From positions 2,046,001 to 2,110,000 of the forward strand of contig CBDBJQ010000006.1 in assembly GCA_965206405.1 (NCBI GenBank): a stretch of 64,000 nt of DNA, read 5' to 3'. Source of the stretch: CBDBJQ01 sp965206405 (lineage in GTDB: Bacteria; Pseudomonadota; Alphaproteobacteria; UBA8366). This document shows positions 17,905-27,033 of this stretch, in pieces. Below the pieces are notes generated by a model. It was not told the origin of the DNA. It saw nothing but the letters and a program-made list of their open reading frames with translations, and did no database searches. The position numbers were made by a program, and so were the translations under genes. How positions within the stretch are numbered: position 1 is the stretch's first letter; the number at the start of each line of letters is the position of its first letter.

Positions 17905-18861
17905 ATGGCCGGCCACCGCCGGAAGCCCACCGCCCGCACCGGGAAACCATCCCACACTGGGAAACGGTCTCACACTGGGAAACCGTCTCGTGACGGGAAA
18001 CCTTCCCGTAGCGGGAAACCCTCCCGCACCCGAGAGACCGGCACCCGGCAGCCATCCCGCGCCCGAGAACCAGCCAGCGACCGGAATGATCGCCGCCGGA
18101 ATGATCGTGGCCGGAATGATCGTGGCCGGAATAACCATGACCATGCTTCCGGCACGCTGACCGTCATTCCAACGCCGATCGGCAATCTTGAGGACGTTAC
18201 CTACAGGGCCGTGCGCATCCTTGGCGAGGTCGACGCACTCGCCTGCGAGGACACGCGCCATACCCGCCGGTTGCTGACCCGCTACGACATCCCACGGCCA
18301 TCAATCCTGCTCTCCTGTCATGGCCATAACGAAGAACAGGCATCACAGCGCATCCTCGGTTTTCTCGCTGGCGGTCTCAATGTCGGTCTGTGCAGCGACG
18401 CCGGCACGCCTGGCCTCAGCGATCCGGGCATGCGGGTCGTCGCCGAGGCGCAGGCCGCCGGGTACGAAGTCGACATCCTTCCCGGCGCCAGTGCCGCGAT
18501 AACCGGTTTCGTGGCAGCCGGGCTGCGGGCGGCGACATTCTGTTTTCTCGGTTTTCTCCCCCGCCGCACAGCACGGCGCCGACGAAGCCTCGAAGCCTGG
18601 CAGACGAGCGATGCCGCGCTCGTTATCTACGAGAGTCCACGCCGGATCGCGAAACTCCTGGCCGAAGCGCGCCATGCTCTCGGCGACCGGGAGGCGGCGG
18701 TCTGCCTTGAGCTCACCAAGGCGTTCCAGCGCGTCCGCCGCGGATACCTCTCGGCCCTGGAGGAAGAATTCGCAGAAGGCGAAACAAAGGGCGAGGCCGT
18801 CATCGTGATCGGCGGCGCCAAGTCTGCGGACGAGGATCCGGCACAAGAGACACCAAGTTAG
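17905..18861 (+). CDS. rsmI: 16S rRNA (cytidine-2'-O-)-methyltransferase RsmI with repeat-expanded N-terminus
   Basis: RsmI 2'-O-methylates C1402 in the 16S rRNA decoding centre using S-adenosylmethionine. The catalytic domain begins near residue 85 with the hallmark PTPIGNL and continues with CEDTRHTRRLL, GLCSDAGTPGLSDPG and LPGASAAITG. The first 80 residues are an unusual basic low-complexity extension: five GKPSxx hexapeptides, then three RNDRx pentapeptides, each set coded by perfect or near-perfect DNA repeats. No other in-frame ATG exists before the catalytic domain, so the extension is either translated or a non-ATG start is used. It lies 6 nt after the decarboxylase gene. Confidence 0.92.
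   Translation: MAGHRRKPTARTGKPSHTGKRSHTGKPSRDGKPSRSGKPSRTRETGTRQPSRAREPASDRNDRRRNDRGRNDRGRNNHDHASGTLTVIPTPIGNLEDVTYRAVRILGEVDALACEDTRHTRRLLTRYDIPRPSILLSCHGHNEEQASQRILGFLAGGLNVGLCSDAGTPGLSDPGMRVVAEAQAAGYEVDILPGASAAITGFVAAGLRAATFCFLGFLPRRTARRRRSLEAWQTSDAALVIYESPRRIAKLLAEARHALGDREAAVCLELTKAFQRVRRGYLSALEEEFAEGETKGEAVIVIGGAKSADEDPAQETPS
17941..18135 (+). repeat. Two coding minisatellites inside rsmI
   Basis: Five 18-bp units beginning GGGAAACC (17941-18030) are followed by three and a half 15-bp units beginning CCGGAATGATCG (18081-18135). Both keep the reading frame. Confidence 0.9.
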
Positions 18862-18965
18862 CCTGCAACTCATACACTTGTTACGATTAAGCTCTTCCTG
18901 AAATCTGAAAACGGTACAATGACAACTCCTGCTCTCACGTTTTCAAGCAACGACATCACAGAACC

Positions 18966-20219
18966 ATGGTGCGGTTGACCGATCTCAAGCCGGATGACGC
19001 CCGGCATTTACTGGAAAAACCCTGCCCGCCTTTCGCCGATGCCTGGGCTGAAGCGGCGCCGGCTGAGGCGCGCCGGGTTGCCATCATTACGACCGCAGGT
19101 CTGCATCACAGGGACGACCTGGTCTTTGCGGCACTCGATCTTGGCTATCGGGTCATTCGCGGCGACGTCGCCGGATCTGATCTCGTCATGACCCACAGCT
19201 CAGTCAACTACGACCGCAGCGGTTTCCAGGCCGACGTCAACGTTGTCTTTCCAATCGACCGCCTGCGCACGCTCGCCAAAAAGGGTGAGATCAAAAGCGT
19301 TGCCGCGTTCCACTACGCGCTGAACGGCGCCGGCTGGGAACCCACGGAGATCGAGGAGACGGCGCGCGAGCTCGCCGGGTTGCTGAAGGAGGACAACGTC
19401 AATGCCGCCCTCCTGGTCCCGGTCTGACCCAACTGCACGCGCGCCGTCGGCGCGCTTGGACACTACATCGAGACCGAAGGTGTGCCGACAGCGGGCATCA
19501 GCCTGGTCCGCGAGCACACCGAACAGCTACGGCCGCCGCGGGCGCTGTGGGTGCCGTTCGAACTCGGCCGCCCCTTCGGTGCACCCGGCGATCCTGCATT
19601 CCAGCATAGTGTTCTCGGGGCCCTGCTCGCCCTGTTCGACCGCGAGGACGGCCCTGTCATTCTCAATGATTTCCCGGATGACCCGCCGGATACAGGCGCG
19701 GAAAAAGATGGCGAAGCCTGGGTTTGCCCGGTGCGATTCCCGATTCCGGAATCCGGTGAGGACGCGACGCTCACCGCTCTGTTCGAGGAAATTCGCCGAC
19801 TTGCGCCCTGGCATGCGGTTGCCGTCGAGAACAACGGTCGCACGACGACGGGAGCGACGGGCATGACCATCGAGGATGCGGCGCGGTTCCTGCATACGCT
19901 CCGCGAGCACGCTTCTGCGGGTAACGGCGACGATGCCATCGGTGGCATCGCTCCGCCGGTCGCCAGCATGACTCCGGGGGAAGCCTTTCTGCACGCCAGC
20001 CATGATCTCAGGAGCTGGTTCACCGAAGCTGCGGGAGCCCAGCCGGGCGCGGCCTCGAGCCAGGCGCTCGGCGATTGGTTCTGGGGCGAGACCGCGGCCG
20101 GTGCGCTGCTGCTGTCCCTCTACCCCGCCTGCCGCGACAGCAGCGACAGAGAAATCCGCCAGGTCGCACGGGGCTTCCTCGTCCCGCGCAGCCAGCAACA
20201 CCGGCTTGATTCCCTATAA
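18966..20219 (+). CDS. Selenoprotein, glycine/sarcosine/betaine/proline reductase selenoprotein B (GrdB/PrdB) family, in-frame UGA = Sec154
   Basis: Two open frames, 18966-19427 and 19428-20219, are in the same frame and separated only by TGA at 19425-19427. Read through, they give a 417-residue protein with selenocysteine at 154 in the motif LLVPV-U-PNCTRAVGALGHY, a UxxC redox pair. The N-terminal half has the family blocks VAIITTAGLHHRDD and THSSVNYDRSGFQ...NVVFPIDRLR. The half after UGA has PPRALWVPFELGRPFG..DPAFQ. Neither half makes sense alone. A 7-bp hairpin with loop GUC begins 11 nt after the UGA. Clostridial relatives reduce glycine, betaine, sarcosine or D-proline; the role of the proteobacterial branch is unknown to me. 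Translation needs SelB and tRNA-Sec, which are not in the window. No Shine-Dalgarno precedes the ATG; a TACAAT hexamer lies at 18915-18920. A premature-stop pseudogene is the alternative, but the intact conserved second half argues against it. Confidence 0.85.
19439..19455 (+). promoter_or_regulatory. Candidate bacterial SECIS element
   Basis: Immediately after the UGA comes GCGCGCC-GTC-GGCGCGC: a 7-bp perfect stem with a 3-nt loop whose first base is G. The loop starts 19 nt after the UGA. Bacterial SECIS elements are expected inside the coding region just after the UGA, with the apical loop roughly 16-37 nt away and a G among its first two bases, so the element fits. Chance GC-rich hairpins are common in this genome, which limits certainty. 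Confidence 0.65.
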
Positions 20220-20267
20220 CGGGCAATCTCCCGGGCGGCTGTCCCTAAATCGTCATTCGTGCCGAAG

Positions 20268-20587
20268 ATCGCAAGGGCTGTATGGCTACCCTCGAAGCGG
20301 TCAGCGTCTGACCATCGATCTTTTTTTGCAGTTTATCGCCATGGTGCAGATACACCCCTTCCCCAATGGCAATAGCCGCCATTGCACGGATCGTGACAGA
20401 TCTCTATCTGGGGCGCCATTTCGGGCATTCCCGAATCGTGTGGGCGCACGGCTTTGGTTTTCAGGCTGATGATGAACGCCAACGCGTTTATATCGTAGCG
20501 CTGCCAGCGGCTGACCGCGGCGACTACGCACCGCTCCTGGAATTTGTTGGCGCCGGCCAAGCCGACGAGCCAGACGATCCTGCCTAA
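20268..20587 (+). pseudogene. Fic/DOC-family remnant (mobile mystery protein B-like), frameshifted
   Basis: The C-terminal part of a Fic-domain protein is readable across two frames. QFIAMVQIHPFPNGNSRH in the first frame continues as ARIVTDLYLGRHFGHSRIVW...YIVALPAADRGDYAPLLEFV in the next. The break is an extra T at about 20383 (CATTGCA where CATGCA is expected). The Fic motif also has Ser in place of a Gly (GNSR for GNGR). The 5' portion with the first helices is missing. The IS1380 element is inserted directly after the stop. Confidence 0.7.
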
Positions 20588-22214
20588 CCCGGATATTTCA
20601 TGAAGACGTCCGGCGGGTTGGTTTCCCGCCTCAATTCGGCTTTTCGTGGTGTCTCTGACATGGATTTCCTGCGTATTCGGGCAGAGCCTGGCGTTCAGCC
20701 GGTATATTTGGCGGCTGAGCCGGTCTTTTTGCGGATTGCGGGCAGGCGGAAGCACCTGCGCCGCATGCGCCCTGCGCATTTCCCTGAATGGTGAAGCCGG
20801 GGTCTTCCCCGGCTAGTGTGGGACCAGCCTGCTGGCGACGAGGCGGAACAGGTCCTCGTCGGGGCAGGCACTGGACATCATAAAGCGGACCCGGCGGGTG
20901 TTCCGCAGGATAATGGCGCCGATCTTCAACAGGCGCAGGCGAATGGTTCCGCACCGGGCGCGGGCCATGCGGGTGCCGGTGAGGCCGATCCGGCGGATGG
21001 CTTCCATGAGGGTGTAGGCGAGAGCGGAGAGCAGCAAGCGGAACTGGTTGGGCCACCATTTGTGGCAGCTGGTGCGGTCGGCGAAGAGGTCGAGTTGCTG
21101 TTCCTTGATGCGGTTTTCCATCTCGCCGCGGGCGCAATATCGTTCCTCGCACAACGCCTGTCCGTTGCCCGGAAGGCTGGTGACGATATAGCGGGGGTTG
21201 GCCCCTTTGGCCGAATGCTCGATCCGCGCGATGACCCGGCGTTCGCTGCGCCAGGTGCCGGCGGCGTAGGTAAATTCGCCGAACAGGCGCTGTTTCTCCC
21301 CCGACGCCTCAAAGTCCCGGGCCGACCGGTCCAGCCACGGCTCCGCCAGATCGTTCAGGCGGGCATTCTTGGCGATGCCGAGGACATAGTCCACATCATG
21401 CCGGTCGCACCAGTCCATCATGCGGTGGCGGCAGAAGCCGGAATCCCCGCGCAGGATGATCCGCACCTTCGGCCAGACCCGGCGCAGGCGCCGCACCAGC
21501 AGGGCCAGGATCGCCCAGGCGTGTTTGGCGCCGTCGATGTTCGAGGGCCGCAGGTAGCTGACCGGAAGCTGATCGCCACAGAACACATAAAGCGGCAGGA
21601 AACAGTCGTGGTCGTAACAGGCCTGAAAGAAACGGCCCTCCTGGTGGCCGTGAACCGCATCGTCGGTGGCGTCGAAGTCGAGGACCAGTTCGTCGGGCGG
21701 GTGTTTGGACGAGGCGATGAAGGTCTCCATCAGAACCTCGTGCGCGGCCCGGGCCACCTGGCGGTCGGCCGTGTTCTCGAACCGGCACAACGTCGACGGA
21801 CTGGCTGGCGGCTGATCCCGATCGGCCGCCGTCTGCAATGCCTGGTCGTGGCGCAGGGCGTCGTGGTCGTTCAGGTCCTCGTAACCCAGGGGCAGGCTGT
21901 AGATCCGTTGCCGCAGCATATCTCGCAAACTGTGCTCAACCTTGCCCGCCTGCCGGTCGTCGGACAGCCGCCGGGCAAGCGATGCCGTCAATCCCGGCAG
22001 GTGATCCGCCCCGCGCAGCAGCAAAACGCCGCCGTTGCTCGTCACATGACCTCCATCGAAGCCGGTGGTTACCCGGCGTTTACGACAGGTTGGAAATTCC
22101 AGCTGATCGGGGGTACAATCTGTCACCGCTAAATCCTTGTGTTTGATCATTTCAAGTAACTGAATCATAACACGAATACAGGATTTAGCGGTACCTGTTC
22201 ATGAAATATTCGGG
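20588..22214 (-). mobile_element. IS1380-family insertion sequence, complete, with 4-bp target duplication
   Basis: The element is 1627 bp with 17-bp inverted ends, CCCGGATATTTCATGAA on the left and CCCGAATATTTCATGAA on the right (read inward). It is flanked on both sides by CTAA (20584-20587 and 22215-22218), the 4-bp duplication expected for this family. It carries one transposase gene on the minus strand. A truncated copy and smaller pieces of the same element occur at 33667-34935, 36223-36265 and 38782-38909, each also ending next to CTAA or CTAG. Confidence 0.9.
20813..22168 (-). CDS. IS1380-family transposase
   Basis: This is a full-length transposase of about 450 residues. The RNase-H-like catalytic residues are probably the Asp of LVLDFDATDD, the Asp of ILRGDSGFCR and the Glu of RGEMENRIKEQ, spaced as in IS1380/ISPme-type enzymes. 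The N-terminus has the VTTGFDGGHVTSNGGVLLLR block of the family. A second in-frame ATG at 22150 is an equally possible start. The gene is intact and the element may still be mobile. Confidence 0.92.
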   Translation of the reverse strand: MIQLLEMIKHKDLAVTDCTPDQLEFPTCRKRRVTTGFDGGHVTSNGGVLLLRGADHLPGLTASLARRLSDDRQAGKVEHSLRDMLRQRIYSLPLGYEDLNDHDALRHDQALQTAADRDQPPASPSTLCRFENTADRQVARAAHEVLMETFIASSKHPPDELVLDFDATDDAVHGHQEGRFFQACYDHDCFLPLYVFCGDQLPVSYLRPSNIDGAKHAWAILALLVRRLRRVWPKVRIILRGDSGFCRHRMMDWCDRHDVDYVLGIAKNARLNDLAEPWLDRSARDFEASGEKQRLFGEFTYAAGTWRSERRVIARIEHSAKGANPRYIVTSLPGNGQALCEERYCARGEMENRIKEQQLDLFADRTSCHKWWPNQFRLLLSALAYTLMEAIRRIGLTGTRMARARCGTIRLRLLKIGAIILRNTRRVRFMMSSACPDEDLFRLVASRLVPH

Positions 22215-22218
22215 CTAA

Positions 22219-22414
22219 CGGTCAGGAAATTCAGTCAATCCTGCTAATGCTGTGTTTCTTTCTAAGGTCAGCCCCCTTTCTTAATATCTTCTCTTGTTTT
22301 GAGTCTGATGAAACCATCCTTTTCGTAGGCTTCAGTGCCTTCCCGGATCGCGCTCTTGAGCTTCTCGTACTTTAAAAACCTTCGATCTGCTCTGCTTCAT
22401 CACCTGCCTCATTA
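22219..22414 (-). other. Gene-poor gap with possible antitoxin-like tail
   Basis: No complete gene is visible. On the minus strand a short frame reads KYEKLKSAIREGTEAYEKDGFIRLKT and ends at a stop near 22268. It resembles the tail of a small helix-rich antitoxin but has no start of its own. It follows the exporter gene on the same strand. Confidence 0.3.
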
Positions 22415-23932
22415 TCAAGCCGTGCTGGCGGGCTTTCTCAGCAGTAGCACCATCGGCAGGGAGGCGAGGGCTACAAGCAAAAGAAAGATGAAGGAATTCA
22501 GATAAGAGATCGTCTGCGCCTCGGCCAAGACCTGCTGCTGGAGCGAGAGCAGGCCGGCTACCGAAGACGGGTCCCAGAGCGCGCCAGGACCGGAAATCAC
22601 ACTGTTGTAATGCGTGATCTGGCCTCGCATCTCGATGTAGTTGATCTGCGATGTGCGCACGAGGATGGTGACGAGCACTGAGGTGCCCATGCTGGCCCCG
22701 ATGGCCCGGATCAGGGCGAACAGAGCCGTGCCCTCGATCCGCAGGGAAACCGGCAGGGTCGAGAAGGTCACCGTCGTCAGCGCAACCCACATCATGCCCA
22801 TGCCAAAACCGCTTATGAGCATGACCACGGTCACCGTGTAGGCCGACACATCGGCGTTCCATCCTACCATCATCACGTTGCTGACCACCACGATCGCGAT
22901 ACCGGTGAAGATCAGGTATTTGGGTGGGAGCCTGTCAGTCAGTATCCCGGTGATGATCATCGCCACCAGTGTTCCAAGCCCGCGCGTCGACACCAGCCAC
23001 CCCGTCGACAGCACCGGATAGTCCTGGACGTTCTGCAGAAACAGCGGCAGCACGAACAGGCTCGAGAACACGCAGATCCCGAACATAAAGATCAGGCTGA
23101 CCCCGACCACATAGTTGCGGTCGCGGAATATGCGCAGGTCGACATAGGGCCGCTTCGCGGTGAAGCAGTGCACGATGAACAGATAGAAAGCGAGGCCGGT
23201 GATGACCGCCTCGATAATGATTTCGGTCGAGTTGAACCAGTCTTCCTGCTCGCCCCGGTCAATCATCAGCTGCAGGCAGCATACGCCGACGATGAGCGAC
23301 ACAAGGCCCAGCGAGTCCAACTTTTGGGCCCGGATCCGCACCTCCGGCAGCGTCACCATCAGTCCCACGAAGGCGGCAATACCGAGCGGGATATTGATGA
23401 AGAAGATCCAGCGCCAGTCATAGATCTCGGTAAGAAACGCTCCGATGGTGGGGCCGAGGATCGGCCCCATGATCATGCCGACCGACCAGATTCCGATAGC
23501 GAAACCATGCCGGGAGCGCGGCCAGGTATCAAGAATGACCGCCTGCGAGATCGGCAGTAGCGGCCCGCTCGCGATACCCTGGAGGATTCGCATGAACACC
23601 AACTCATCGAGGCTGGTGGCAATGCCACACAGGCCCGAGGTGATGGTGAAGATCACGATTGAGGCGAGAAAGAACCGCCGGCGGCCGAACTTGGCCGCCA
23701 GCCAGCCAGTCAGCACGGTGCCAACACCGCTGGCGACAACGAAGGCAGTCACGACCCAGCCGATCTGGTCGGGCCGGGCGGACAGATTGCCTTGGATATT
23801 CGGCAGCGCCACATAGGCGGTGGCCATGTTGATGGAGTGGAGCAGTGAGGCCAGCAGCACTGGACCAGTGATGATGGCGATCTCTGCGCCTGTGAACGGG
23901 CCGGTTGCCGATCTGCCGATGAGGCTGCGCAT
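22415..23932 (-). CDS. DHA2-family (EmrB/QacA) multidrug MFS transporter
   Basis: The 505-residue protein has about 14 membrane segments, as expected of the drug:H+ antiporter-2 family. Motif A is present in the first loop (GWLAAKFGRRRFFL), and antiporter motif C is recognisable in GPILGPTIGAFLTEIYDWRWIFFINIPLG. Proteins of this type normally work with an EmrA-type adaptor. None is adjacent, but an orphan EmrA with its MarR regulator is at 7186-8934. I chose the ATG at 23932 rather than the TTG at 23950. The neighbours are an IS1380 element and a Rieske oxygenase. Confidence 0.9.
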   Translation of the reverse strand: MRSLIGRSATGPFTGAEIAIITGPVLLASLLHSINMATAYVALPNIQGNLSARPDQIGWVVTAFVVASGVGTVLTGWLAAKFGRRRFFLASIVIFTITSGLCGIATSLDELVFMRILQGIASGPLLPISQAVILDTWPRSRHGFAIGIWSVGMIMGPILGPTIGAFLTEIYDWRWIFFINIPLGIAAFVGLMVTLPEVRIRAQKLDSLGLVSLIVGVCCLQLMIDRGEQEDWFNSTEIIIEAVITGLAFYLFIVHCFTAKRPYVDLRIFRDRNYVVGVSLIFMFGICVFSSLFVLPLFLQNVQDYPVLSTGWLVSTRGLGTLVAMIITGILTDRLPPKYLIFTGIAIVVVSNVMMVGWNADVSAYTVTVVMLISGFGMGMMWVALTTVTFSTLPVSLRIEGTALFALIRAIGASMGTSVLVTILVRTSQINYIEMRGQITHYNSVISGPGALWDPSSVAGLLSLQQQVLAEAQTISYLNSFIFLLLVALASLPMVLLLRKPASTA

Positions 23933-24019
23933 CAGAGCAGTTTCCCGCAAAACATGGCCCCGGGAAAGGCCGGGGCGGGCAAGGTTCAGCTTTCGAGAGC
24001 TAAACCGAGCTAAACCAGT

Positions 24020-25321
24020 TTAAACCACTTGTCCGCGGTTGTGTCCGAAGCGCTCTACCATGACATCCTCGAACGCCACACTCTCATCGGTGAACCAGCT
24101 CCCGGGACGCCTCTTATACGCTTCGTGCCTGAATGGCGCTTCGGGCTCGATACCGTCTTCGGCCAGGGACCGCGCGTGCTCCATGACTAGTTGCCGGAAT
24201 CGCACGACCGCCGCATCGGTCGCCGTCAGGTTCTCCCGGCTCCGGTCAACGATAAAGCCCTGGCTCTGCTGGATCATAATGTCCTGCTCCGCCAGTCCTT
24301 TTACGCCGGTATAAGTGCTGTTCTTCTGGATATCGCGATCGATGTTGTAGTCGTTCGACCTGTTGCGCACCGGGACATAGTCGGAATCGATCTCGGCAAT
24401 GATCCCGTGGCCCTGGGTTTCCAGCTTTTCGCGCTCTTCATTGCCAAGAGCGCGTTCTGGATTCCAAGCATAGCAATACATCCAGCACGCCATGTCGGAA
24501 ATCGGGGTCAGGGTGAATCCGTAATAGGTCTCCCCCGGCAGGGTCGAGGGTCCCGTGCCGTTTGCCGGCAGGGAATACTGCGTCATGCGCCAGTATTTCT
24601 CACCGGGATCATCGGTATTGCGCGCACCGCCCACCACGAATCCGACCTCGTGCTCCAGGATGGAGAATTTCGGCATCGGGTCGTTACGCATCCAGCGCAT
24701 CCTCTTTGCATCAGCAACGGCATCCGGGTTTTCGTTCGAGGGCACGCTTGGTGCGGGCATGTGCAGGAAGGAAAAGTGCGAGGTGTCGAGATCGCCCTCC
24801 ATACACTGCGCCCAGTTGCATTCCATGAGCTGTTTCGTGACATAGCGTCTCGAGGGATCGACAAGACCGAACTCAAACATCGGGACTTCCGGCACCTTGT
24901 GCGTCGCCGGTCCCATATAGGCCCACACCATCTCCCCGAATTCCTGCGTCGGATACGACTTGGTGCGCATTTCCTTTTGCATGCGCACATTCGAAGGAAT
25001 ATTGGGCAAATCGACGGCTTTCCCATCCGTATCGAACTTCCAGCCGTGATAGACGCACCGGAGGCCGCATTCCTCGTTCCGGCCGAAAAACAGATCGGCG
25101 CCGCGATGTGGGCATTTTGAATCCAGCAGCCCGACCCGCCCGTTCGAATCCCGGAAAGCGACAAGATTCTCACCCATGACCGTCACGCGTATGGGCGCGC
25201 CATCCCGCTCTGGCAGTTCTTCGGACAACGCGACCGGCTGCCAGAATTTCCTGAAATACTGTCCCATGGGCGTCTCCGCCCCGGTCTGTGTCAGGAGTGC
25301 ATTCTCTTCTTGTGACAACAT
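24020..25321 (-). CDS. Rieske non-heme iron oxygenase, alpha subunit
   Basis: The 433-residue protein is a ring-hydroxylating oxygenase large subunit of the phthalate 4,5-dioxygenase / Vanillate demethylase-like group. The Rieske [2Fe-2S] ligands are Cys70, His72, Cys89 and His92 (CPHRG ... CVYHGW). The mononuclear iron site is in GDLDTSHFSFLHM at about 180-193. The electron-transfer reductase is not encoded nearby. I chose the ATG at 25321 (MLSQEENALL), preceded by GAGGGAA. The substrate is unknown. An IS256 remnant lies just upstream, so its promoter region may have been altered. Confidence 0.9.
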   Translation of the reverse strand: MLSQEENALLTQTGAETPMGQYFRKFWQPVALSEELPERDGAPIRVTVMGENLVAFRDSNGRVGLLDSKCPHRGADLFFGRNEECGLRCVYHGWKFDTDGKAVDLPNIPSNVRMQKEMRTKSYPTQEFGEMVWAYMGPATHKVPEVPMFEFGLVDPSRRYVTKQLMECNWAQCMEGDLDTSHFSFLHMPAPSVPSNENPDAVADAKRMRWMRNDPMPKFSILEHEVGFVVGGARNTDDPGEKYWRMTQYSLPANGTGPSTLPGETYYGFTLTPISDMACWMYCYAWNPERALGNEEREKLETQGHGIIAEIDSDYVPVRNRSNDYNIDRDIQKNSTYTGVKGLAEQDIMIQQSQGFIVDRSRENLTATDAAVVRFRQLVMEHARSLAEDGIEPEAPFRHEAYKRRPGSWFTDESVAFEDVMVERFGHNRGQVV

Positions 25322-25427
25322 GGAATGCTTCCCTCGTTTTTCCACTGGCCAGATACGCGTAACGGGCCGTCAGATCTGCCTGGGTACGCTCAGCGACTCC
25401 CGGGTGTTGACTGTATCAACATCGAAA

Positions 25428-26524
25428 GAGATATGCCCAGAAGTTGGTGGCGGCTGTTTTCAGGCGGCGATTTGAATTTGCTTGATGCCGTCTTTGAGCT
25501 CAACCCCCTGAATGACCTCGGGCAGACGGTTTGGCCCGGATATCTTCCGCCATTTCTTTTTCGCTGACATCATCAGCCTGAAGACCATTGCCAGCGCGGT
25601 CTTTCGGTTCAGGCACCCCCTGGTTTTTCGGGTGCGGTTTGGACCGTGGCGAAGACGCTCTCGATCGGGTTTGTCGTGCGGATGTGCTTCCAATGCTCGG
25701 CCGGGAAGTCGTAGAAGGCCAGCAACGCGTCGCGGTCCTTAGAGTAGCCTGGCCACGGCGCGCTCGTACTTCACGCCGTAGGTTTCCACGAAGAGATCGA
25801 AGGCCGCGATGGCTTCCTTCCCGGTCTCCGCCATCCAAATATCCTGCAGGCCGCTTTTGGCTTTCTCACGCAGAGATTTGGGCATCGCGCCGGTGACGTT
25901 GGCCGCCTTGTGAACCCGGCACCGCTGCTCGCGCGTCTCCTCGCGCGTCTCGGGGAAGACATCCCGCAGCGCAGTCCAGAACCCAAGGGCGCCATCGCCG
26001 ACAGCCAGCTCGGGTGGCACTGTCAGGCCGCGCTTCTTCAGCCCTTTCAGAAGGTCGCGCCAGCTGTCGGCATTCTCCCGGAACCCGTCCATGATGGCCA
26101 GAACGTCCTTCTCGCCATACGCGTCAGCGCCGATAATAACCAACATACATTGACGATCATCGTCCAGACGCGGGGTGAAGTAGACCCCGTCGGCCCAGAT
26201 GTAGACATAGCGCTTGTTCTTGATGTCTCGCTTGCGCCAGGTCTTGTATTCCTCCCACCACGTGGCTTTCAACCGCGTGATCGTTGACGCCGACAAGCCC
26301 TCGGCATTCGGCCCCAGAAGCGCCGCCAGCGCCTCGCTGAAATCCCCCGTCGAGATGCCTTTCAGATAGAGCCAGGGCAACAGCTCTTCGACAGACTTCG
26401 CCTTGCGCAGATACGGCGGCACAATCTTCGACCTGAACTTGATCTTGCTACCGTCCTCATTGGCACCACGATCACGTACGCGCGGCACATGGACGGGCAC
26501 AGGCCCGATCCCGGTCATCACACA
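25428..26524 (-). pseudogene. IS256-family transposase remnant with two frameshifts
   Basis: The mutator-type transposase is readable from TGIGPVPVHVPRVRDRG through KGISTGDFSEALAALLGP, the DDE-region ELAVGDGALGFW and the end NRLPEVIQGVELKDGIKQIQIAA. One extra T near 25743 creates a stop (ARLL* instead of AKLIKDRD). One missing base near 25632 shifts the frame back, as seen by comparison with the intact C-terminal copy at 33364-33660. The N-terminal 60-100 residues are lost where an IS66 fragment abuts. Confidence 0.85.
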
Positions 26525-26790
26525 AGTTCTTGCCGAAGATCCGTATTCAGGGCACATATTCGTGTTCCGTGATCGTCGCGGTGACATGCTCAACATCATC
26601 TGGGGGGATCAACAAGGGGCCTGCCTGCTCTCGAAGCGCTTGGAATCGGGCCGCTTTGTCTAGCCTGCGGCCAAAGAGGGCAAGATCAGCCTGAGCCCGT
26701 CACAGCTGTCGATGCTGCTGGAGGGGATTAACTGGCGAATACCGCAGAAGATTTGGCGTCCTTTGCAAGACTGGATAGTGAACCGCCCAC
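26525..26790 (+). pseudogene. IS66-family TnpB (accessory protein) remnant
   Basis: The frame reads EDPYSGHIFVFRDRRGDMLNIIWGDQQG, then SKRLESGRFV, a TAG stop (26661-26663) where the family has Trp, and continues PAAKEGKISLSPSQLSMLLEGINWR. It is therefore a TnpB fragment with a nonsense change, lacking both tnpA and tnpC. No gene is visible from 26790 to 27033. Confidence 0.8.
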
Positions 26791-26975
26791 CGGCGCGGCT
26801 CCCCCGCGCGCCCACGGTTTTTCTTCAGAAATTCGCTTCCCGAACGGTCTCAGGCGCGACTTTTCCCCATTTCTTGGTGGCGCTTTTCCTTGGCAATTCG
26901 CCCATGAAGCGCCGCGCTCTGCGGGGTGTGGTTATGTCCGATAACCTTGACTTATCGAGCATATTTGGGAATGTG

Positions 26976-27028
26976 TTGATGAGCCACAAATCGCACCATA
27001 TGATGAGCCTGTAGATGTACACAGGAGG
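26976..27028 (+). promoter_or_regulatory. vapBC promoter and ribosome-binding site
   Basis: TTGATG (26976-26981) and TATGAT (26999-27004) are 17 nt apart. AGGAGG (27023-27028) follows just before the vapB start. Confidence 0.55.
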
Positions 27029-27033
27029 CGGAC

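Noticed and set aside
19425..19427. Reading the TGA as an ordinary nonsense mutation of a GrdB/PrdB-like pseudogene
   Set aside because: The second half stays open and conserved for 264 codons, the UGA sits exactly at the redox motif with a Cys three residues later, and a SECIS-like hairpin follows. The pseudogene reading is kept only as an alternative.
20816..22132. 438-codon plus-strand frame opposite the IS1380 transposase
   Set aside because: It is composed of GC-rich antisense codons without family motifs, whereas the minus strand encodes a complete transposase.
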